NCBI GenBank assembly: GCA_903813345.2
Contig: CAIIXF020000807.1
Coordinates: 1-50,000 of the forward strand
Source of the DNA: Owenia fusiformis
Lineage: Eukaryota > Annelida > Polychaeta > Sabellida > Oweniidae
Length of the DNA stretch: 50,000 nucleotides
Direction: 5' to 3'
Every line of letters begins with the position of its first letter. The first letter of the stretch is position 1. The translations under genes were made by a program, and so were the position numbers. Shown here one piece after another: positions 18,484-29,789 of the stretch. The notes beneath the pieces are model-generated. The model was given only the letters and a program-made list of their open reading frames with translations. It had not been told where the DNA came from and ran no database searches.

Positions 18484-18861
18484 TTACATTTTCCATTTTA
18501 AGAGGCAATCAGGGTAGGCCCCATGCTGACGGCATTTTCCGGCATTGATACAACCCATTCGCACATTATTTACAGAATGTGGTTCTAGGCTAAGGTGATT
18601 TATGTTGATACATAGCTTGTTATGACAAAGGTGAGATAAGTCCAGTGTCGATAAATCAAGCGTATTGTTAGGATGCCGTGTGGCATAGGACAGCCAGTGA
18701 GCCGACACGGTCACCCATTTTTGACTACCGCGCTTCTGTATGCACAACTGCCCATACCCGGTAGCCTTGTTACGATAGCCTGTCCAAATAATGCAGTTAT
18801 TGGGGTAGACTGTTGCCTCCCGGCCCAATCTCTGGGCATATTTTGCCCCCCAGGCATCCAT
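18484..18861 (-). CDS. I-PpoI-like HNH endonuclease exon, copy 6 (D66N)
   Basis: The only variant protein in the window. A C-to-T change at 18666 on the plus strand, at a CpG, turns codon 66 from Asp to Asn. The residue lies between the GYG region and the catalytic H77 and is not one of the proposed zinc or catalytic positions, so activity may be unaffected. The short intron has a TATTA empty allele (18984-18988). Confidence 0.8.
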   Translation of the reverse strand: MDAWGAKYAQRLGREATVYPNNCIIWTGYRNKATGYGQLCIQKRGSQKWVTVSAHWLSYATRHPNNTLDLSTLDLSHLCHNKLCININHLSLEPHSVNNVRMGCINAGKCRQHGAYPDCLLKWKM

Positions 18862-19047
18862 TTTGGCCTATTTTACAAGCAAGAAACAACTTATATGTTA
18901 TACAAGTGAGATAAGATAGAATGAATTCTGAAAAAATCAAAAAAATCATTTTTCTTACCAAATTGTGTTTCCAAAAATCTGAATATTAGTCACACCTGGT
19001 TGATCCCTGGCACCAATGTCCTGTGTGAGGTGAATCTACTGTCTTAC

Positions 19048-19275
19048 CTTAATAAAAGTCCATAATGCTTTTAATCCTCCTCCATGTTTATCTATGTAAA
19101 AAAAATTGAATTCTGACTTACCCTCACATGGAATATTTGGTTGTGCTGACTGGTTAAACACTGATTGTGCTGCTGTTGTCTCAACTTCTATGGACTCTAT
19201 CGGTGTATGTACTCTCAGTTGAGATGTTGTCTGTATGATGTGATGTAGGAACAAGTCACGGCTACTGAAAAACAT
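19048..19275 (-). CDS. Candidate upstream nuclease exon, copy 6
   Basis: Identical translation to 1368-1595. Short intron at 18868-19047. Confidence 0.4.
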
Positions 19276-19730
19276 GAACCGAAAAATGAGTTATGCAATA
19301 ACTAATTAATATGCGCATAATTAATGAGTATTGTGTTTTTTCATTAAAATTGTGATATATTCATAAAAAAAGCTGATCTATAAATCAGGTAATTTGACCA
19401 GGTCTGCTTTAAATGGAACAACAATGCCTTATCTAGCAAATAAATCAAGATACAGTTTGTTTACATATACTGACAATGTACTGACATGCCATCTTTTGAT
19501 CTAGGGGTGATTTATCTCAAACTCAAACAGTGAACTATTTATTGTGTTAAGACTTTATCATTCTTCAGACACTTTTTTAAACATAATCTGGAATTATTAA
19601 TTGGTCAGATGGCTGCCCAAGTCACCCAGAAACACATCTCATGTATTATCAAACCACTACTTTCACTTGAAAGACTGGACTTAGAGAGGAGAACATCATT
19701 CTGCTTTGGATTGTTCCAAGTTATCAAGCA

Positions 19731-21806
19731 ATGTCAACTATGTCAAAACCACCAAGAGGATTTGGTCATTTTTATTCCAAAAATAAGTTTCGTAACCAGC
19801 AAACATTTTCTGAAGGACATACGCAGCATCCGGCATATGGGACGGTAGCGAATCGCGAAGAGGAATCGTCCCCACCTACAAAAATTAGGAGGCTAGATCA
19901 GGAGACTCATTCGTTAGTTGTCAGGAAAAGTAGAGGTGGGAATAGTTATGAAGTACCCGATGTCCACATGCAACCTGGTAGAGGTAAGATTTTAAGGCCA
20001 AAACTTTCTGAACCAAAAATCTCAGATAAATACATCACTGATGAACCCCTAGATGGCACTGTTGGTGGAGATGAAACTCTAATAGTTAGTCAGAATTCTA
20101 TGATTAATTGTTTCAACTTGGTAGCAAAAGATCATAGGGCCCATAGCAAAAAATGTAGAGGTGATTTGAAGGTACATAAAAAAATTCCATTTGGTTTAGT
20201 TTGCAAAATGCAGCTTTCATGTAGTAAATGTGGGTTTCTCTCCAAAATGTGCAAATTATATGAAGAAGTCAAGGGAAAAAAGAAAGGTGGCAGGAGGAAA
20301 GCTAAGATCAATGTAGCAATACACGTAGCTCTACAATCCTCCTCTATTGGTGTTGAGGCATTTCGAAAAATTTTAGCTACTTGCAATGCAAGGGCCCCTT
20401 CTTCCCAAGGAATGCAAAAAAATTCTAAAGCGGTCAGTGGAGATATTGAGAAAATGGGTGAAAATGATTTAAAAACGAGACGTAGCAAATTAATAGAGGT
20501 GAATAAACTGAGGGGTGTATCTTCAAAAGATGAAAAAAAAGTCCAGGTAGCATTTGATGGGTGTTACAGTAGTAGCACATTCGGATCTTGGGGTAAGCTT
20601 GGTCAGCGCGCTACCAGAGCAGTTGGTGTATCTGTTGAAACAATGACCGATGCCATGCAGATAATATCTGTATGCTTGTATAATAAGCTATGTTGGCGCG
20701 GGGCTTACCTAAGGGCGCGTGGGTTTGATGTTAAATGTCCTGGTGGCCATGATGGTTGTACATCAAATATAAAGAAATCTGAAGCTTTTCAAGAATTCAA
20801 CATGGGGTACAAACTTGCAAAAGATTTGGATGCAGACAATTTGCAAATAGAATACCTGACTACAGATGGTGATGCTAAAGGCTCCCTTGGTGCTCAGTCA
20901 TTTTACGATGAAAAACAGAGCAATCACAAAGTTACAAAACTTAGCGATAGAGTGCACAAAGGGCAACTTCAATTTAAGCACAGTCTTAAAGCTAGCTTTA
21001 GTAGACATATGTTCCCAGGTAACAAAGATCTCCAGCAGAAAATGTTTTCCCTAGATATAAAAGAGAGGTGTGACAAAATCATGGGTCAGCTTGCCAAAAA
21101 ATACAATGATTTGGGTGTTGTATCAGTTCAATACATGAATAGGGTCATCACAAGTACAGTGAACTGTTACGCTGGGAATCATGAGCAATGTAGACCCCAC
21201 CTTAATAGTTGCAAAGGGGCTAAGAAATCATGGCTAGAAACATCCCACAATCTCAAGGTGTGTGGAATTACAAAGAATGACAAATTGATGCCATCTCAGG
21301 AAGATTGCAAATTCATACGCGTACTTTTAGAAATGAAGTTGGGCCCCGAAGCTGTTAATGACGGGCGCTTTTACACGCATACAAACAAAAATGAAGCATC
21401 AAATAAGGTAATTGCAGAATATTTACCTAAAAACAAGGTGTTTTCAGCCACATGTAATGGCAGATTACATTCTGCAGTATTAGATATAAACCATGGAAGA
21501 GAAAATGCCACTCACCTCAAATTGGAACTTATTGGGGCCCCAATATCATCAGCAAGTGCTGCAAAGCATCTACGTAGCATGAGTGAAAAGAAAAGATACA
21601 TGAGAAAATATAAAAATTCCCCACATGCAAGAAAAAACAAGTCTTTTCATAGAGCATACTACACTAGACAGTATTTACACACAAGATTAGAAAAGCGAAC
21701 TAGTGATTATAAGAAAGAGCAACTAGACAAAAAACCCATTTTAAAAATGAAATTGAGGAGATCACCAAGGTTCGGTGATCACGATTATGCCCAAGAGATT
21801 ATATGA
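19731..21806 (+). CDS. Mutator-like DDE transposase, copy 6
   Basis: Same 691-residue translation as the copy at 2051. It marks the point where regular short-long alternation ends: two short units follow one another here. Confidence 0.75.
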   Translation: MSTMSKPPRGFGHFYSKNKFRNQQTFSEGHTQHPAYGTVANREEESSPPTKIRRLDQETHSLVVRKSRGGNSYEVPDVHMQPGRGKILRPKLSEPKISDKYITDEPLDGTVGGDETLIVSQNSMINCFNLVAKDHRAHSKKCRGDLKVHKKIPFGLVCKMQLSCSKCGFLSKMCKLYEEVKGKKKGGRRKAKINVAIHVALQSSSIGVEAFRKILATCNARAPSSQGMQKNSKAVSGDIEKMGENDLKTRRSKLIEVNKLRGVSSKDEKKVQVAFDGCYSSSTFGSWGKLGQRATRAVGVSVETMTDAMQIISVCLYNKLCWRGAYLRARGFDVKCPGGHDGCTSNIKKSEAFQEFNMGYKLAKDLDADNLQIEYLTTDGDAKGSLGAQSFYDEKQSNHKVTKLSDRVHKGQLQFKHSLKASFSRHMFPGNKDLQQKMFSLDIKERCDKIMGQLAKKYNDLGVVSVQYMNRVITSTVNCYAGNHEQCRPHLNSCKGAKKSWLETSHNLKVCGITKNDKLMPSQEDCKFIRVLLEMKLGPEAVNDGRFYTHTNKNEASNKVIAEYLPKNKVFSATCNGRLHSAVLDINHGRENATHLKLELIGAPISSASAAKHLRSMSEKKRYMRKYKNSPHARKNKSFHRAYYTRQYLHTRLEKRTSDYKKEQLDKKPILKMKLRRSPRFGDHDYAQEII

Positions 21807-21829
21807 GGTAAGTGATCTAATCATACCAT

Positions 21830-22207
21830 TTACATTTTCCATTTTAAGAGGCAATCAGGGTAGGCCCCATGCTGACGGCATTTTCCGGCATTGATACAAC
21901 CCATTCGCACATTATTTACAGAATGTGGTTCTAGGCTAAGGTGATTTATGTTGATACATAGCTTGTTATGACAAAGGTGAGATAAGTCCAGTGTCGATAA
22001 ATCAAGCGTATCGTTAGGATGCCGTGTGGCATAGGACAGCCAGTGAGCCGACACGGTCACCCATTTTTGACTACCGCGCTTCTGTATGCACAACTGCCCA
22101 TACCCGGTAGCCTTGTTACGATAGCCTGTCCAAATAATGCAGTTATTGGGGTAGACTGTTGCCTCCCGGCCCAATCTCTGGGCATATTTTGCCCCCCAGG
22201 CATCCAT
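21830..22207 (-). CDS. I-PpoI-like HNH endonuclease exon, copy 7
   Basis: Same 125 residues as the copy at 803-1180. The short intron has a TAATA empty allele (22330-22334), the first such allele after the dimeric stretch. Confidence 0.8.
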   Translation of the reverse strand: MDAWGAKYAQRLGREATVYPNNCIIWTGYRNKATGYGQLCIQKRGSQKWVTVSAHWLSYATRHPNDTLDLSTLDLSHLCHNKLCININHLSLEPHSVNNVRMGCINAGKCRQHGAYPDCLLKWKM

Positions 22208-22393
22208 TTTGGCCTATTTTACAAGCAAGAAACAACTTATATGTTATACAAGTGAGATAAGATAGAATGAATTCTGAAAAAATCAAAAAAATCATTTTTC
22301 TTACCAAATTGTGTTTCCAAAAATCTGAATAATAGTCACACCTGGTTGATCCCTGGCACCAATGTCCTGTGTGAGGTGAATCTACTGTCTTAC

Positions 22394-22621
22394 CTTAATA
22401 AAAGTCCATAATGCTTTTAATCCTCCTCCATGTTTATCTATGTAAAAAAAATTGAATTCTGACTTACCCTCACATGGAATATTTGGTTGTGCTGACTGGT
22501 TAAACACTGATTGTGCTGCTGTTGTCTCAACTTCTATGGACTCTATCGGTGTATGTACTCTCAGTTGAGATGTTGTCTGTATGATGTGATGTAGGAACAA
22601 GTCACGGCTACTGAAAAACAT
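22394..22621 (-). CDS. Candidate upstream nuclease exon, copy 7
   Basis: Identical translation to 1368-1595. Short intron at 22214-22393. Confidence 0.4.
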
Positions 22622-23076
22622 GAACCGAAAAATGAGTTATGCAATAACTAATTAATATGCGCATAATTAATGAGTATTGTGTTTTTTCATTAAAATTGTG
22701 ATATATTCATAAAAAAAGCTGATCTATAAATCAGGTAATTTGACCAGGTCTGCTTTAAATGGAACAACAATGCCTTATCTAGCAAATAAATCAAGATACA
22801 GTTTGTTTACATATACTGACAATGTACTGACATGCCATCTTTTGATCTAGGGGTGATTTATCTCAAACTCAAACAGTGAACTATTTATTGTGTTAAGACT
22901 TTATCATTCTTCAGACACTTTTTTAAACATAATCTGGAATTATTAATTGGTCAGATGGCTGCCCAAGTCACCCAGAAACACATCTCATGTATTATCAAAC
23001 CACTACTTTCACTTGAAAGACTGGACTTAGAGAGGAGAACATCATTCTGCTTTGGATTGTTCCAAGTTATCAAGCA

Positions 23077-25152
23077 ATGTCAACTATGTCAAAACCACCA
23101 AGAGGATTTGGTCATTTTTATTCCAAAAATAAGTTTCGTAACCAGCAAACATTTTCTGAAGGACATACGCAGCATCCGGCATATGGGACGGTAGCGAATC
23201 GCGAAGAGGAATCGTCCCCACCTACAAAAATTAGGAGGCTAGATCAGGAGACTCATTCGTTAGTTGTCAGGAAAAGTAGAGGTGGGAATAGTTATGAAGT
23301 ACCCGATGTCCACATGCAACCTGGTAGAGGTAAGATTTTAAGGCCAAAACTTTCTGAACCAAAAATCTCAGATAAATACATCACTGATGAACCCCTAGAT
23401 GGCACTGTTGGTGGAGATGAAACTCTAATAGTTAGTCAGAATTCTATGATTAATTGTTTCAACTTGGTAGCAAAAGATCATAGGGCCCATAGCAAAAAAT
23501 GTAGAGGTGATTTGAAGGTACATAAAAAAATTCCATTTGGTTTAGTTTGCAAAATGCAGCTTTCATGTAGTAAATGTGGGTTTCTCTCCAAAATGTGCAA
23601 ATTATATGAAGAAGTCAAGGGAAAAAAGAAAGGTGGCAGGAGGAAAGCTAAGATCAATGTAGCAATACACGTAGCTCTACAATCCTCCTCTATTGGTGTT
23701 GAGGCATTTCGAAAAATTTTAGCTACTTGCAATGCAAGGGCCCCTTCTTCCCAAGGAATGCAAAAAAATTCTAAAGCGGTCAGTGGAGATATTGAGAAAA
23801 TGGGTGAAAATGATTTAAAAACGAGACGTAGCAAATTAATAGAGGTGAATAAACTGAGGGGTGTATCTTCAAAAGATGAAAAAAAAGTCCAGGTAGCATT
23901 TGATGGGTGTTACAGTAGTAGCACATTCGGATCTTGGGGTAAGCTTGGTCAGCGCGCTACCAGAGCAGTTGGTGTATCTGTTGAAACAATGACCGATGCC
24001 ATGCAGATAATATCTGTATGCTTGTATAATAAGCTATGTTGGCGCGGGGCTTACCTAAGGGCGCGTGGGTTTGATGTTAAATGTCCTGGTGGCCATGATG
24101 GTTGTACATCAAATATAAAGAAATCTGAAGCTTTTCAAGAATTCAACATGGGGTACAAACTTGCAAAAGATTTGGATGCAGACAATTTGCAAATAGAATA
24201 CCTGACTACAGATGGTGATGCTAAAGGCTCCCTTGGTGCTCAGTCATTTTACGATGAAAAACAGAGCAATCACAAAGTTACAAAACTTAGCGATAGAGTG
24301 CACAAAGGGCAACTTCAATTTAAGCACAGTCTTAAAGCTAGCTTTAGTAGACATATGTTCCCAGGTAACAAAGATCTCCAGCAGAAAATGTTTTCCCTAG
24401 ATATAAAAGAGAGGTGTGACAAAATCATGGGTCAGCTTGCCAAAAAATACAATGATTTGGGTGTTGTATCAGTTCAATACATGAATAGGGTCATCACAAG
24501 TACAGTGAACTGTTACGCTGGGAATCATGAGCAATGTAGACCCCACCTTAATAGTTGCAAAGGGGCTAAGAAATCATGGCTAGAAACATCCCACAATCTC
24601 AAGGTGTGTGGAATTACAAAGAATGACAAATTGATGCCATCTCAGGAAGATTGCAAATTCATACGCGTACTTTTAGAAATGAAGTTGGGCCCCGAAGCTG
24701 TTAATGACGGGCGCTTTTACACGCATACAAACAAAAATGAAGCATCAAATAAGGTAATTGCAGAATATTTACCTAAAAACAAGGTGTTTTCAGCCACATG
24801 TAATGGCAGATTACATTCTGCAGTATTAGATATAAACCATGGAAGAGAAAATGCCACTCACCTCAAATTGGAACTTATTGGGGCCCCAATATCATCAGCA
24901 AGTGCTGCAAAGCATCTACGTAGCATGAGTGAAAAGAAAAGATACATGAGAAAATATAAAAATTCCCCACATGCAAGAAAAAACAAGTCTTTTCATAGAG
25001 CATACTACACTAGACAGTATTTACACACAAGATTAGAAAAGCGAACTAGTGATTATAAGAAAGAGCAACTAGACAAAAAACCCATTTTAAAAATGAAATT
25101 GAGGAGATCACCAAGGTTCGGTGATCACGATTATGCCCAAGAGATTATATGA
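23077..25152 (+). CDS. Mutator-like DDE transposase, copy 7
   Basis: Same 691-residue translation as the copy at 2051. Its unit is the 3822-bp form: insertion present plus one extra A in the intron A-run. Confidence 0.75.
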   Translation: MSTMSKPPRGFGHFYSKNKFRNQQTFSEGHTQHPAYGTVANREEESSPPTKIRRLDQETHSLVVRKSRGGNSYEVPDVHMQPGRGKILRPKLSEPKISDKYITDEPLDGTVGGDETLIVSQNSMINCFNLVAKDHRAHSKKCRGDLKVHKKIPFGLVCKMQLSCSKCGFLSKMCKLYEEVKGKKKGGRRKAKINVAIHVALQSSSIGVEAFRKILATCNARAPSSQGMQKNSKAVSGDIEKMGENDLKTRRSKLIEVNKLRGVSSKDEKKVQVAFDGCYSSSTFGSWGKLGQRATRAVGVSVETMTDAMQIISVCLYNKLCWRGAYLRARGFDVKCPGGHDGCTSNIKKSEAFQEFNMGYKLAKDLDADNLQIEYLTTDGDAKGSLGAQSFYDEKQSNHKVTKLSDRVHKGQLQFKHSLKASFSRHMFPGNKDLQQKMFSLDIKERCDKIMGQLAKKYNDLGVVSVQYMNRVITSTVNCYAGNHEQCRPHLNSCKGAKKSWLETSHNLKVCGITKNDKLMPSQEDCKFIRVLLEMKLGPEAVNDGRFYTHTNKNEASNKVIAEYLPKNKVFSATCNGRLHSAVLDINHGRENATHLKLELIGAPISSASAAKHLRSMSEKKRYMRKYKNSPHARKNKSFHRAYYTRQYLHTRLEKRTSDYKKEQLDKKPILKMKLRRSPRFGDHDYAQEII

Positions 25153-25175
25153 GGTAAGTGATCTAATCATACCAT

Positions 25176-25553
25176 TTACATTTTCCATTTTAAGAGGCAA
25201 TCAGGGTAGGCCCCATGCTGACGGCATTTTCCGGCATTGATACAACCCATTCGCACATTATTTACAGAATGTGGTTCTAGGCTAAGGTGATTTATGTTGA
25301 TACATAGCTTGTTATGACAAAGGTGAGATAAGTCCAGTGTCGATAAATCAAGCGTATCGTTAGGATGCCGTGTGGCATAGGACAGCCAGTGAGCCGACAC
25401 GGTCACCCATTTTTGACTACCGCGCTTCTGTATGCACAACTGCCCATACCCGGTAGCCTTGTTACGATAGCCTGTCCAAATAATGCAGTTATTGGGGTAG
25501 ACTGTTGCCTCCCGGCCCAATCTCTGGGCATATTTTGCCCCCCAGGCATCCAT
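25176..25553 (-). CDS. I-PpoI-like HNH endonuclease exon, copy 8
   Basis: Same 125 residues as the copy at 803-1180. The long intron (25560-26215) has both the insertion and the eight-A run. Confidence 0.8.
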   Translation of the reverse strand: MDAWGAKYAQRLGREATVYPNNCIIWTGYRNKATGYGQLCIQKRGSQKWVTVSAHWLSYATRHPNDTLDLSTLDLSHLCHNKLCININHLSLEPHSVNNVRMGCINAGKCRQHGAYPDCLLKWKM

Positions 25554-25681
25554 TTTGGCCTATTTTACAAGCAAGAAACAACTTATATGTTATACAAGTG
25601 AGATAAGATAGAATGAATTCTGAAAAAATCAAAAAAAATCATTTTTCTTACCAAATTGTGTTTCCAAAAATCTGAATATTA

Positions 25682-26151
25682 GGTAGAAAACAACTTACTT
25701 TTCTGACATAGGATAACATGGTGAATTGACAAAGTTTGAGAGAATATTACAAAAATCCTAGCCCATCGATTTCACTCATATTAACAGACAATAAAGAGAT
25801 ATCCTTAAACTTACCTCAGAAAAAGTCTTGAAAAAAATATCCCACGAAAATCAAAAGAACCGCTGGATTGTTCACACGCGTAGTGATTTTTCAATGGAAA
25901 ATTAACATGGCCCAGCCAACACACCCCCTACGTCATCAATATTTACCAAAAAATAATCCAATTTTTTTCATGAAAGTTTTCTGCTATCATCCAATGCCTA
26001 AGAGTCTGTACTTACTTATTAACCAGCAAAGAGGTACATTGCATCCGAATATGTCCCATTTATACACCATCCAACACCCAAACAGTTTTCAAAATGGACT
26101 ACTTTTCCTATACGATGAGTAAACAAAAGGCCACGTGAGTTGTATTGTACC
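25682..26151. mobile_element. MITE-like insertion, copy 3
   Basis: Same 470-bp element and flanks as at 8001. This unit shares the eight-A variant with the empty intron at 1187-1367, linking a filled and an empty unit. Confidence 0.8.
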
Positions 26152-26215
26152 TAATAGTCACACCTGGTTGATCCCTGGCACCAATGTCCTGTGTGAGGTG
26201 AATCTACTGTCTTAC

Positions 26216-26443
26216 CTTAATAAAAGTCCATAATGCTTTTAATCCTCCTCCATGTTTATCTATGTAAAAAAAATTGAATTCTGACTTACCCTCACATGGA
26301 ATATTTGGTTGTGCTGACTGGTTAAACACTGATTGTGCTGCTGTTGTCTCAACTTCTATGGACTCTATCGGTGTATGTACTCTCAGTTGAGATGTTGTCT
26401 GTATGATGTGATGTAGGAACAAGTCACGGCTACTGAAAAACAT
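26216..26443 (-). CDS. Candidate upstream nuclease exon, copy 8
   Basis: Identical translation to 1368-1595, in the 3822-bp unit. Confidence 0.4.
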
Positions 26444-26898
26444 GAACCGAAAAATGAGTTATGCAATAACTAATTAATATGCGCATAATTAATGAGTATT
26501 GTGTTTTTTCATTAAAATTGTGATATATTCATAAAAAAAGCTGATCTATAAATCAGGTAATTTGACCAGGTCTGCTTTAAATGGAACAACAATGCCTTAT
26601 CTAGCAAATAAATCAAGATACAGTTTGTTTACATATACTGACAATGTACTGACATGCCATCTTTTGATCTAGGGGTGATTTATCTCAAACTCAAACAGTG
26701 AACTATTTATTGTGTTAAGACTTTATCATTCTTCAGACACTTTTTTAAACATAATCTGGAATTATTAATTGGTCAGATGGCTGCCCAAGTCACCCAGAAA
26801 CACATCTCATGTATTATCAAACCACTACTTTCACTTGAAAGACTGGACTTAGAGAGGAGAACATCATTCTGCTTTGGATTGTTCCAAGTTATCAAGCA

Positions 26899-28974
26899 AT
26901 GTCAACTATGTCAAAACCACCAAGAGGATTTGGTCATTTTTATTCCAAAAATAAGTTTCGTAACCAGCAAACATTTTCTGAAGGACATACGCAGCATCCG
27001 GCATATGGGACGGTAGCGAATCGCGAAGAGGAATCGTCCCCACCTACAAAAATTAGGAGGCTAGATCAGGAGACTCATTCGTTAGTTGTCAGGAAAAGTA
27101 GAGGTGGGAATAGTTATGAAGTACCCGATGTCCACATGCAACCTGGTAGAGGTAAGATTTTAAGGCCAAAACTTTCTGAACCAAAAATCTCAGATAAATA
27201 CATCACTGATGAACCCCTAGATGGCACTGTTGGTGGAGATGAAACTCTAATAGTTAGTCAGAATTCTATGATTAATTGTTTCAACTTGGTAGCAAAAGAT
27301 CATAGGGCCCATAGCAAAAAATGTAGAGGTGATTTGAAGGTACATAAAAAAATTCCATTTGGTTTAGTTTGCAAAATGCAGCTTTCATGTAGTAAATGTG
27401 GGTTTCTCTCCAAAATGTGCAAATTATATGAAGAAGTCAAGGGAAAAAAGAAAGGTGGCAGGAGGAAAGCTAAGATCAATGTAGCAATACACGTAGCTCT
27501 ACAATCCTCCTCTATTGGTGTTGAGGCATTTCGAAAAATTTTAGCTACTTGCAATGCAAGGGCCCCTTCTTCCCAAGGAATGCAAAAAAATTCTAAAGCG
27601 GTCAGTGGAGATATTGAGAAAATGGGTGAAAATGATTTAAAAACGAGACGTAGCAAATTAATAGAGGTGAATAAACTGAGGGGTGTATCTTCAAAAGATG
27701 AAAAAAAAGTCCAGGTAGCATTTGATGGGTGTTACAGTAGTAGCACATTCGGATCTTGGGGTAAGCTTGGTCAGCGCGCTACCAGAGCAGTTGGTGTATC
27801 TGTTGAAACAATGACCGATGCCATGCAGATAATATCTGTATGCTTGTATAATAAGCTATGTTGGCGCGGGGCTTACCTAAGGGCGCGTGGGTTTGATGTT
27901 AAATGTCCTGGTGGCCATGATGGTTGTACATCAAATATAAAGAAATCTGAAGCTTTTCAAGAATTCAACATGGGGTACAAACTTGCAAAAGATTTGGATG
28001 CAGACAATTTGCAAATAGAATACCTGACTACAGATGGTGATGCTAAAGGCTCCCTTGGTGCTCAGTCATTTTACGATGAAAAACAGAGCAATCACAAAGT
28101 TACAAAACTTAGCGATAGAGTGCACAAAGGGCAACTTCAATTTAAGCACAGTCTTAAAGCTAGCTTTAGTAGACATATGTTCCCAGGTAACAAAGATCTC
28201 CAGCAGAAAATGTTTTCCCTAGATATAAAAGAGAGGTGTGACAAAATCATGGGTCAGCTTGCCAAAAAATACAATGATTTGGGTGTTGTATCAGTTCAAT
28301 ACATGAATAGGGTCATCACAAGTACAGTGAACTGTTACGCTGGGAATCATGAGCAATGTAGACCCCACCTTAATAGTTGCAAAGGGGCTAAGAAATCATG
28401 GCTAGAAACATCCCACAATCTCAAGGTGTGTGGAATTACAAAGAATGACAAATTGATGCCATCTCAGGAAGATTGCAAATTCATACGCGTACTTTTAGAA
28501 ATGAAGTTGGGCCCCGAAGCTGTTAATGACGGGCGCTTTTACACGCATACAAACAAAAATGAAGCATCAAATAAGGTAATTGCAGAATATTTACCTAAAA
28601 ACAAGGTGTTTTCAGCCACATGTAATGGCAGATTACATTCTGCAGTATTAGATATAAACCATGGAAGAGAAAATGCCACTCACCTCAAATTGGAACTTAT
28701 TGGGGCCCCAATATCATCAGCAAGTGCTGCAAAGCATCTACGTAGCATGAGTGAAAAGAAAAGATACATGAGAAAATATAAAAATTCCCCACATGCAAGA
28801 AAAAACAAGTCTTTTCATAGAGCATACTACACTAGACAGTATTTACACACAAGATTAGAAAAGCGAACTAGTGATTATAAGAAAGAGCAACTAGACAAAA
28901 AACCCATTTTAAAAATGAAATTGAGGAGATCACCAAGGTTCGGTGATCACGATTATGCCCAAGAGATTATATGA
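26899..28974 (+). CDS. Mutator-like DDE transposase, copy 8
   Basis: Same 691-residue translation as the copy at 2051. The following unit is short, with a TAATA empty site. Confidence 0.75.
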   Translation: MSTMSKPPRGFGHFYSKNKFRNQQTFSEGHTQHPAYGTVANREEESSPPTKIRRLDQETHSLVVRKSRGGNSYEVPDVHMQPGRGKILRPKLSEPKISDKYITDEPLDGTVGGDETLIVSQNSMINCFNLVAKDHRAHSKKCRGDLKVHKKIPFGLVCKMQLSCSKCGFLSKMCKLYEEVKGKKKGGRRKAKINVAIHVALQSSSIGVEAFRKILATCNARAPSSQGMQKNSKAVSGDIEKMGENDLKTRRSKLIEVNKLRGVSSKDEKKVQVAFDGCYSSSTFGSWGKLGQRATRAVGVSVETMTDAMQIISVCLYNKLCWRGAYLRARGFDVKCPGGHDGCTSNIKKSEAFQEFNMGYKLAKDLDADNLQIEYLTTDGDAKGSLGAQSFYDEKQSNHKVTKLSDRVHKGQLQFKHSLKASFSRHMFPGNKDLQQKMFSLDIKERCDKIMGQLAKKYNDLGVVSVQYMNRVITSTVNCYAGNHEQCRPHLNSCKGAKKSWLETSHNLKVCGITKNDKLMPSQEDCKFIRVLLEMKLGPEAVNDGRFYTHTNKNEASNKVIAEYLPKNKVFSATCNGRLHSAVLDINHGRENATHLKLELIGAPISSASAAKHLRSMSEKKRYMRKYKNSPHARKNKSFHRAYYTRQYLHTRLEKRTSDYKKEQLDKKPILKMKLRRSPRFGDHDYAQEII

Positions 28975-28997
28975 GGTAAGTGATCTAATCATACCAT

Positions 28998-29375
28998 TTA
29001 CATTTTCCATTTTAAGAGGCAATCAGGGTAGGCCCCATGCTGACGGCATTTTCCGGCATTGATACAACCCATTCGCACATTATTTACAGAATGTGGTTCT
29101 AGGCTAAGGTGATTTATGTTGATACATAGCTTGTTATGACAAAGGTGAGATAAGTCCAGTGTCGATAAATCAAGCGTATCGTTAGGATGCCGTGTGGCAT
29201 AGGACAGCCAGTGAGCCGACACGGTCACCCATTTTTGACTACCGCGCTTCTGTATGCACAACTGCCCATACCCGGTAGCCTTGTTACGATAGCCTGTCCA
29301 AATAATGCAGTTATTGGGGTAGACTGTTGCCTCCCGGCCCAATCTCTGGGCATATTTTGCCCCCCAGGCATCCAT
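28998..29375 (-). CDS. I-PpoI-like HNH endonuclease exon, copy 9
   Basis: Same 125 residues as the copy at 803-1180. The short intron has a TAATA empty allele (29498-29502). Confidence 0.8.
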   Translation of the reverse strand: MDAWGAKYAQRLGREATVYPNNCIIWTGYRNKATGYGQLCIQKRGSQKWVTVSAHWLSYATRHPNDTLDLSTLDLSHLCHNKLCININHLSLEPHSVNNVRMGCINAGKCRQHGAYPDCLLKWKM

Positions 29376-29561
29376 TTTGGCCTATTTTACAAGCAAGAAA
29401 CAACTTATATGTTATACAAGTGAGATAAGATAGAATGAATTCTGAAAAAATCAAAAAAATCATTTTTCTTACCAAATTGTGTTTCCAAAAATCTGAATAA
29501 TAGTCACACCTGGTTGATCCCTGGCACCAATGTCCTGTGTGAGGTGAATCTACTGTCTTAC

Positions 29562-29789
29562 CTTAATAAAAGTCCATAATGCTTTTAATCCTCCTCCATG
29601 TTTATCTATGTAAAAAAAATTGAATTCTGACTTACCCTCACATGGAATATTTGGTTGTGCTGACTGGTTAAACACTGATTGTGCTGCTGTTGTCTCAACT
29701 TCTATGGACTCTATCGGTGTATGTACTCTCAGTTGAGATGTTGTCTGTATGATGTGATGTAGGAACAAGTCACGGCTACTGAAAAACAT
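29562..29789 (-). CDS. Candidate upstream nuclease exon, copy 9
   Basis: Identical translation to 1368-1595. Short intron at 29382-29561. Confidence 0.4.

Larger units (their letters stand above)
2051..19730. repeat. Dimeric higher-order repeat (short + long unit, 7167 bp)
   Basis: From the transposase start at 2051, units alternate short, long, short, long, short. This gives two complete 7167-bp dimers (2051-9217 and 9218-16384) and a third short unit (16385-19730). The three empty insertion sites of this stretch (4650, 11817, 18984) all carry the TATTA allele, whereas every other empty site in the window carries TAATA. Shared allele plus fixed alternation suggests the dimer itself was duplicated. 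After 19731 the order is short, long, short, long, long, short, short, long. Confidence 0.8.
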
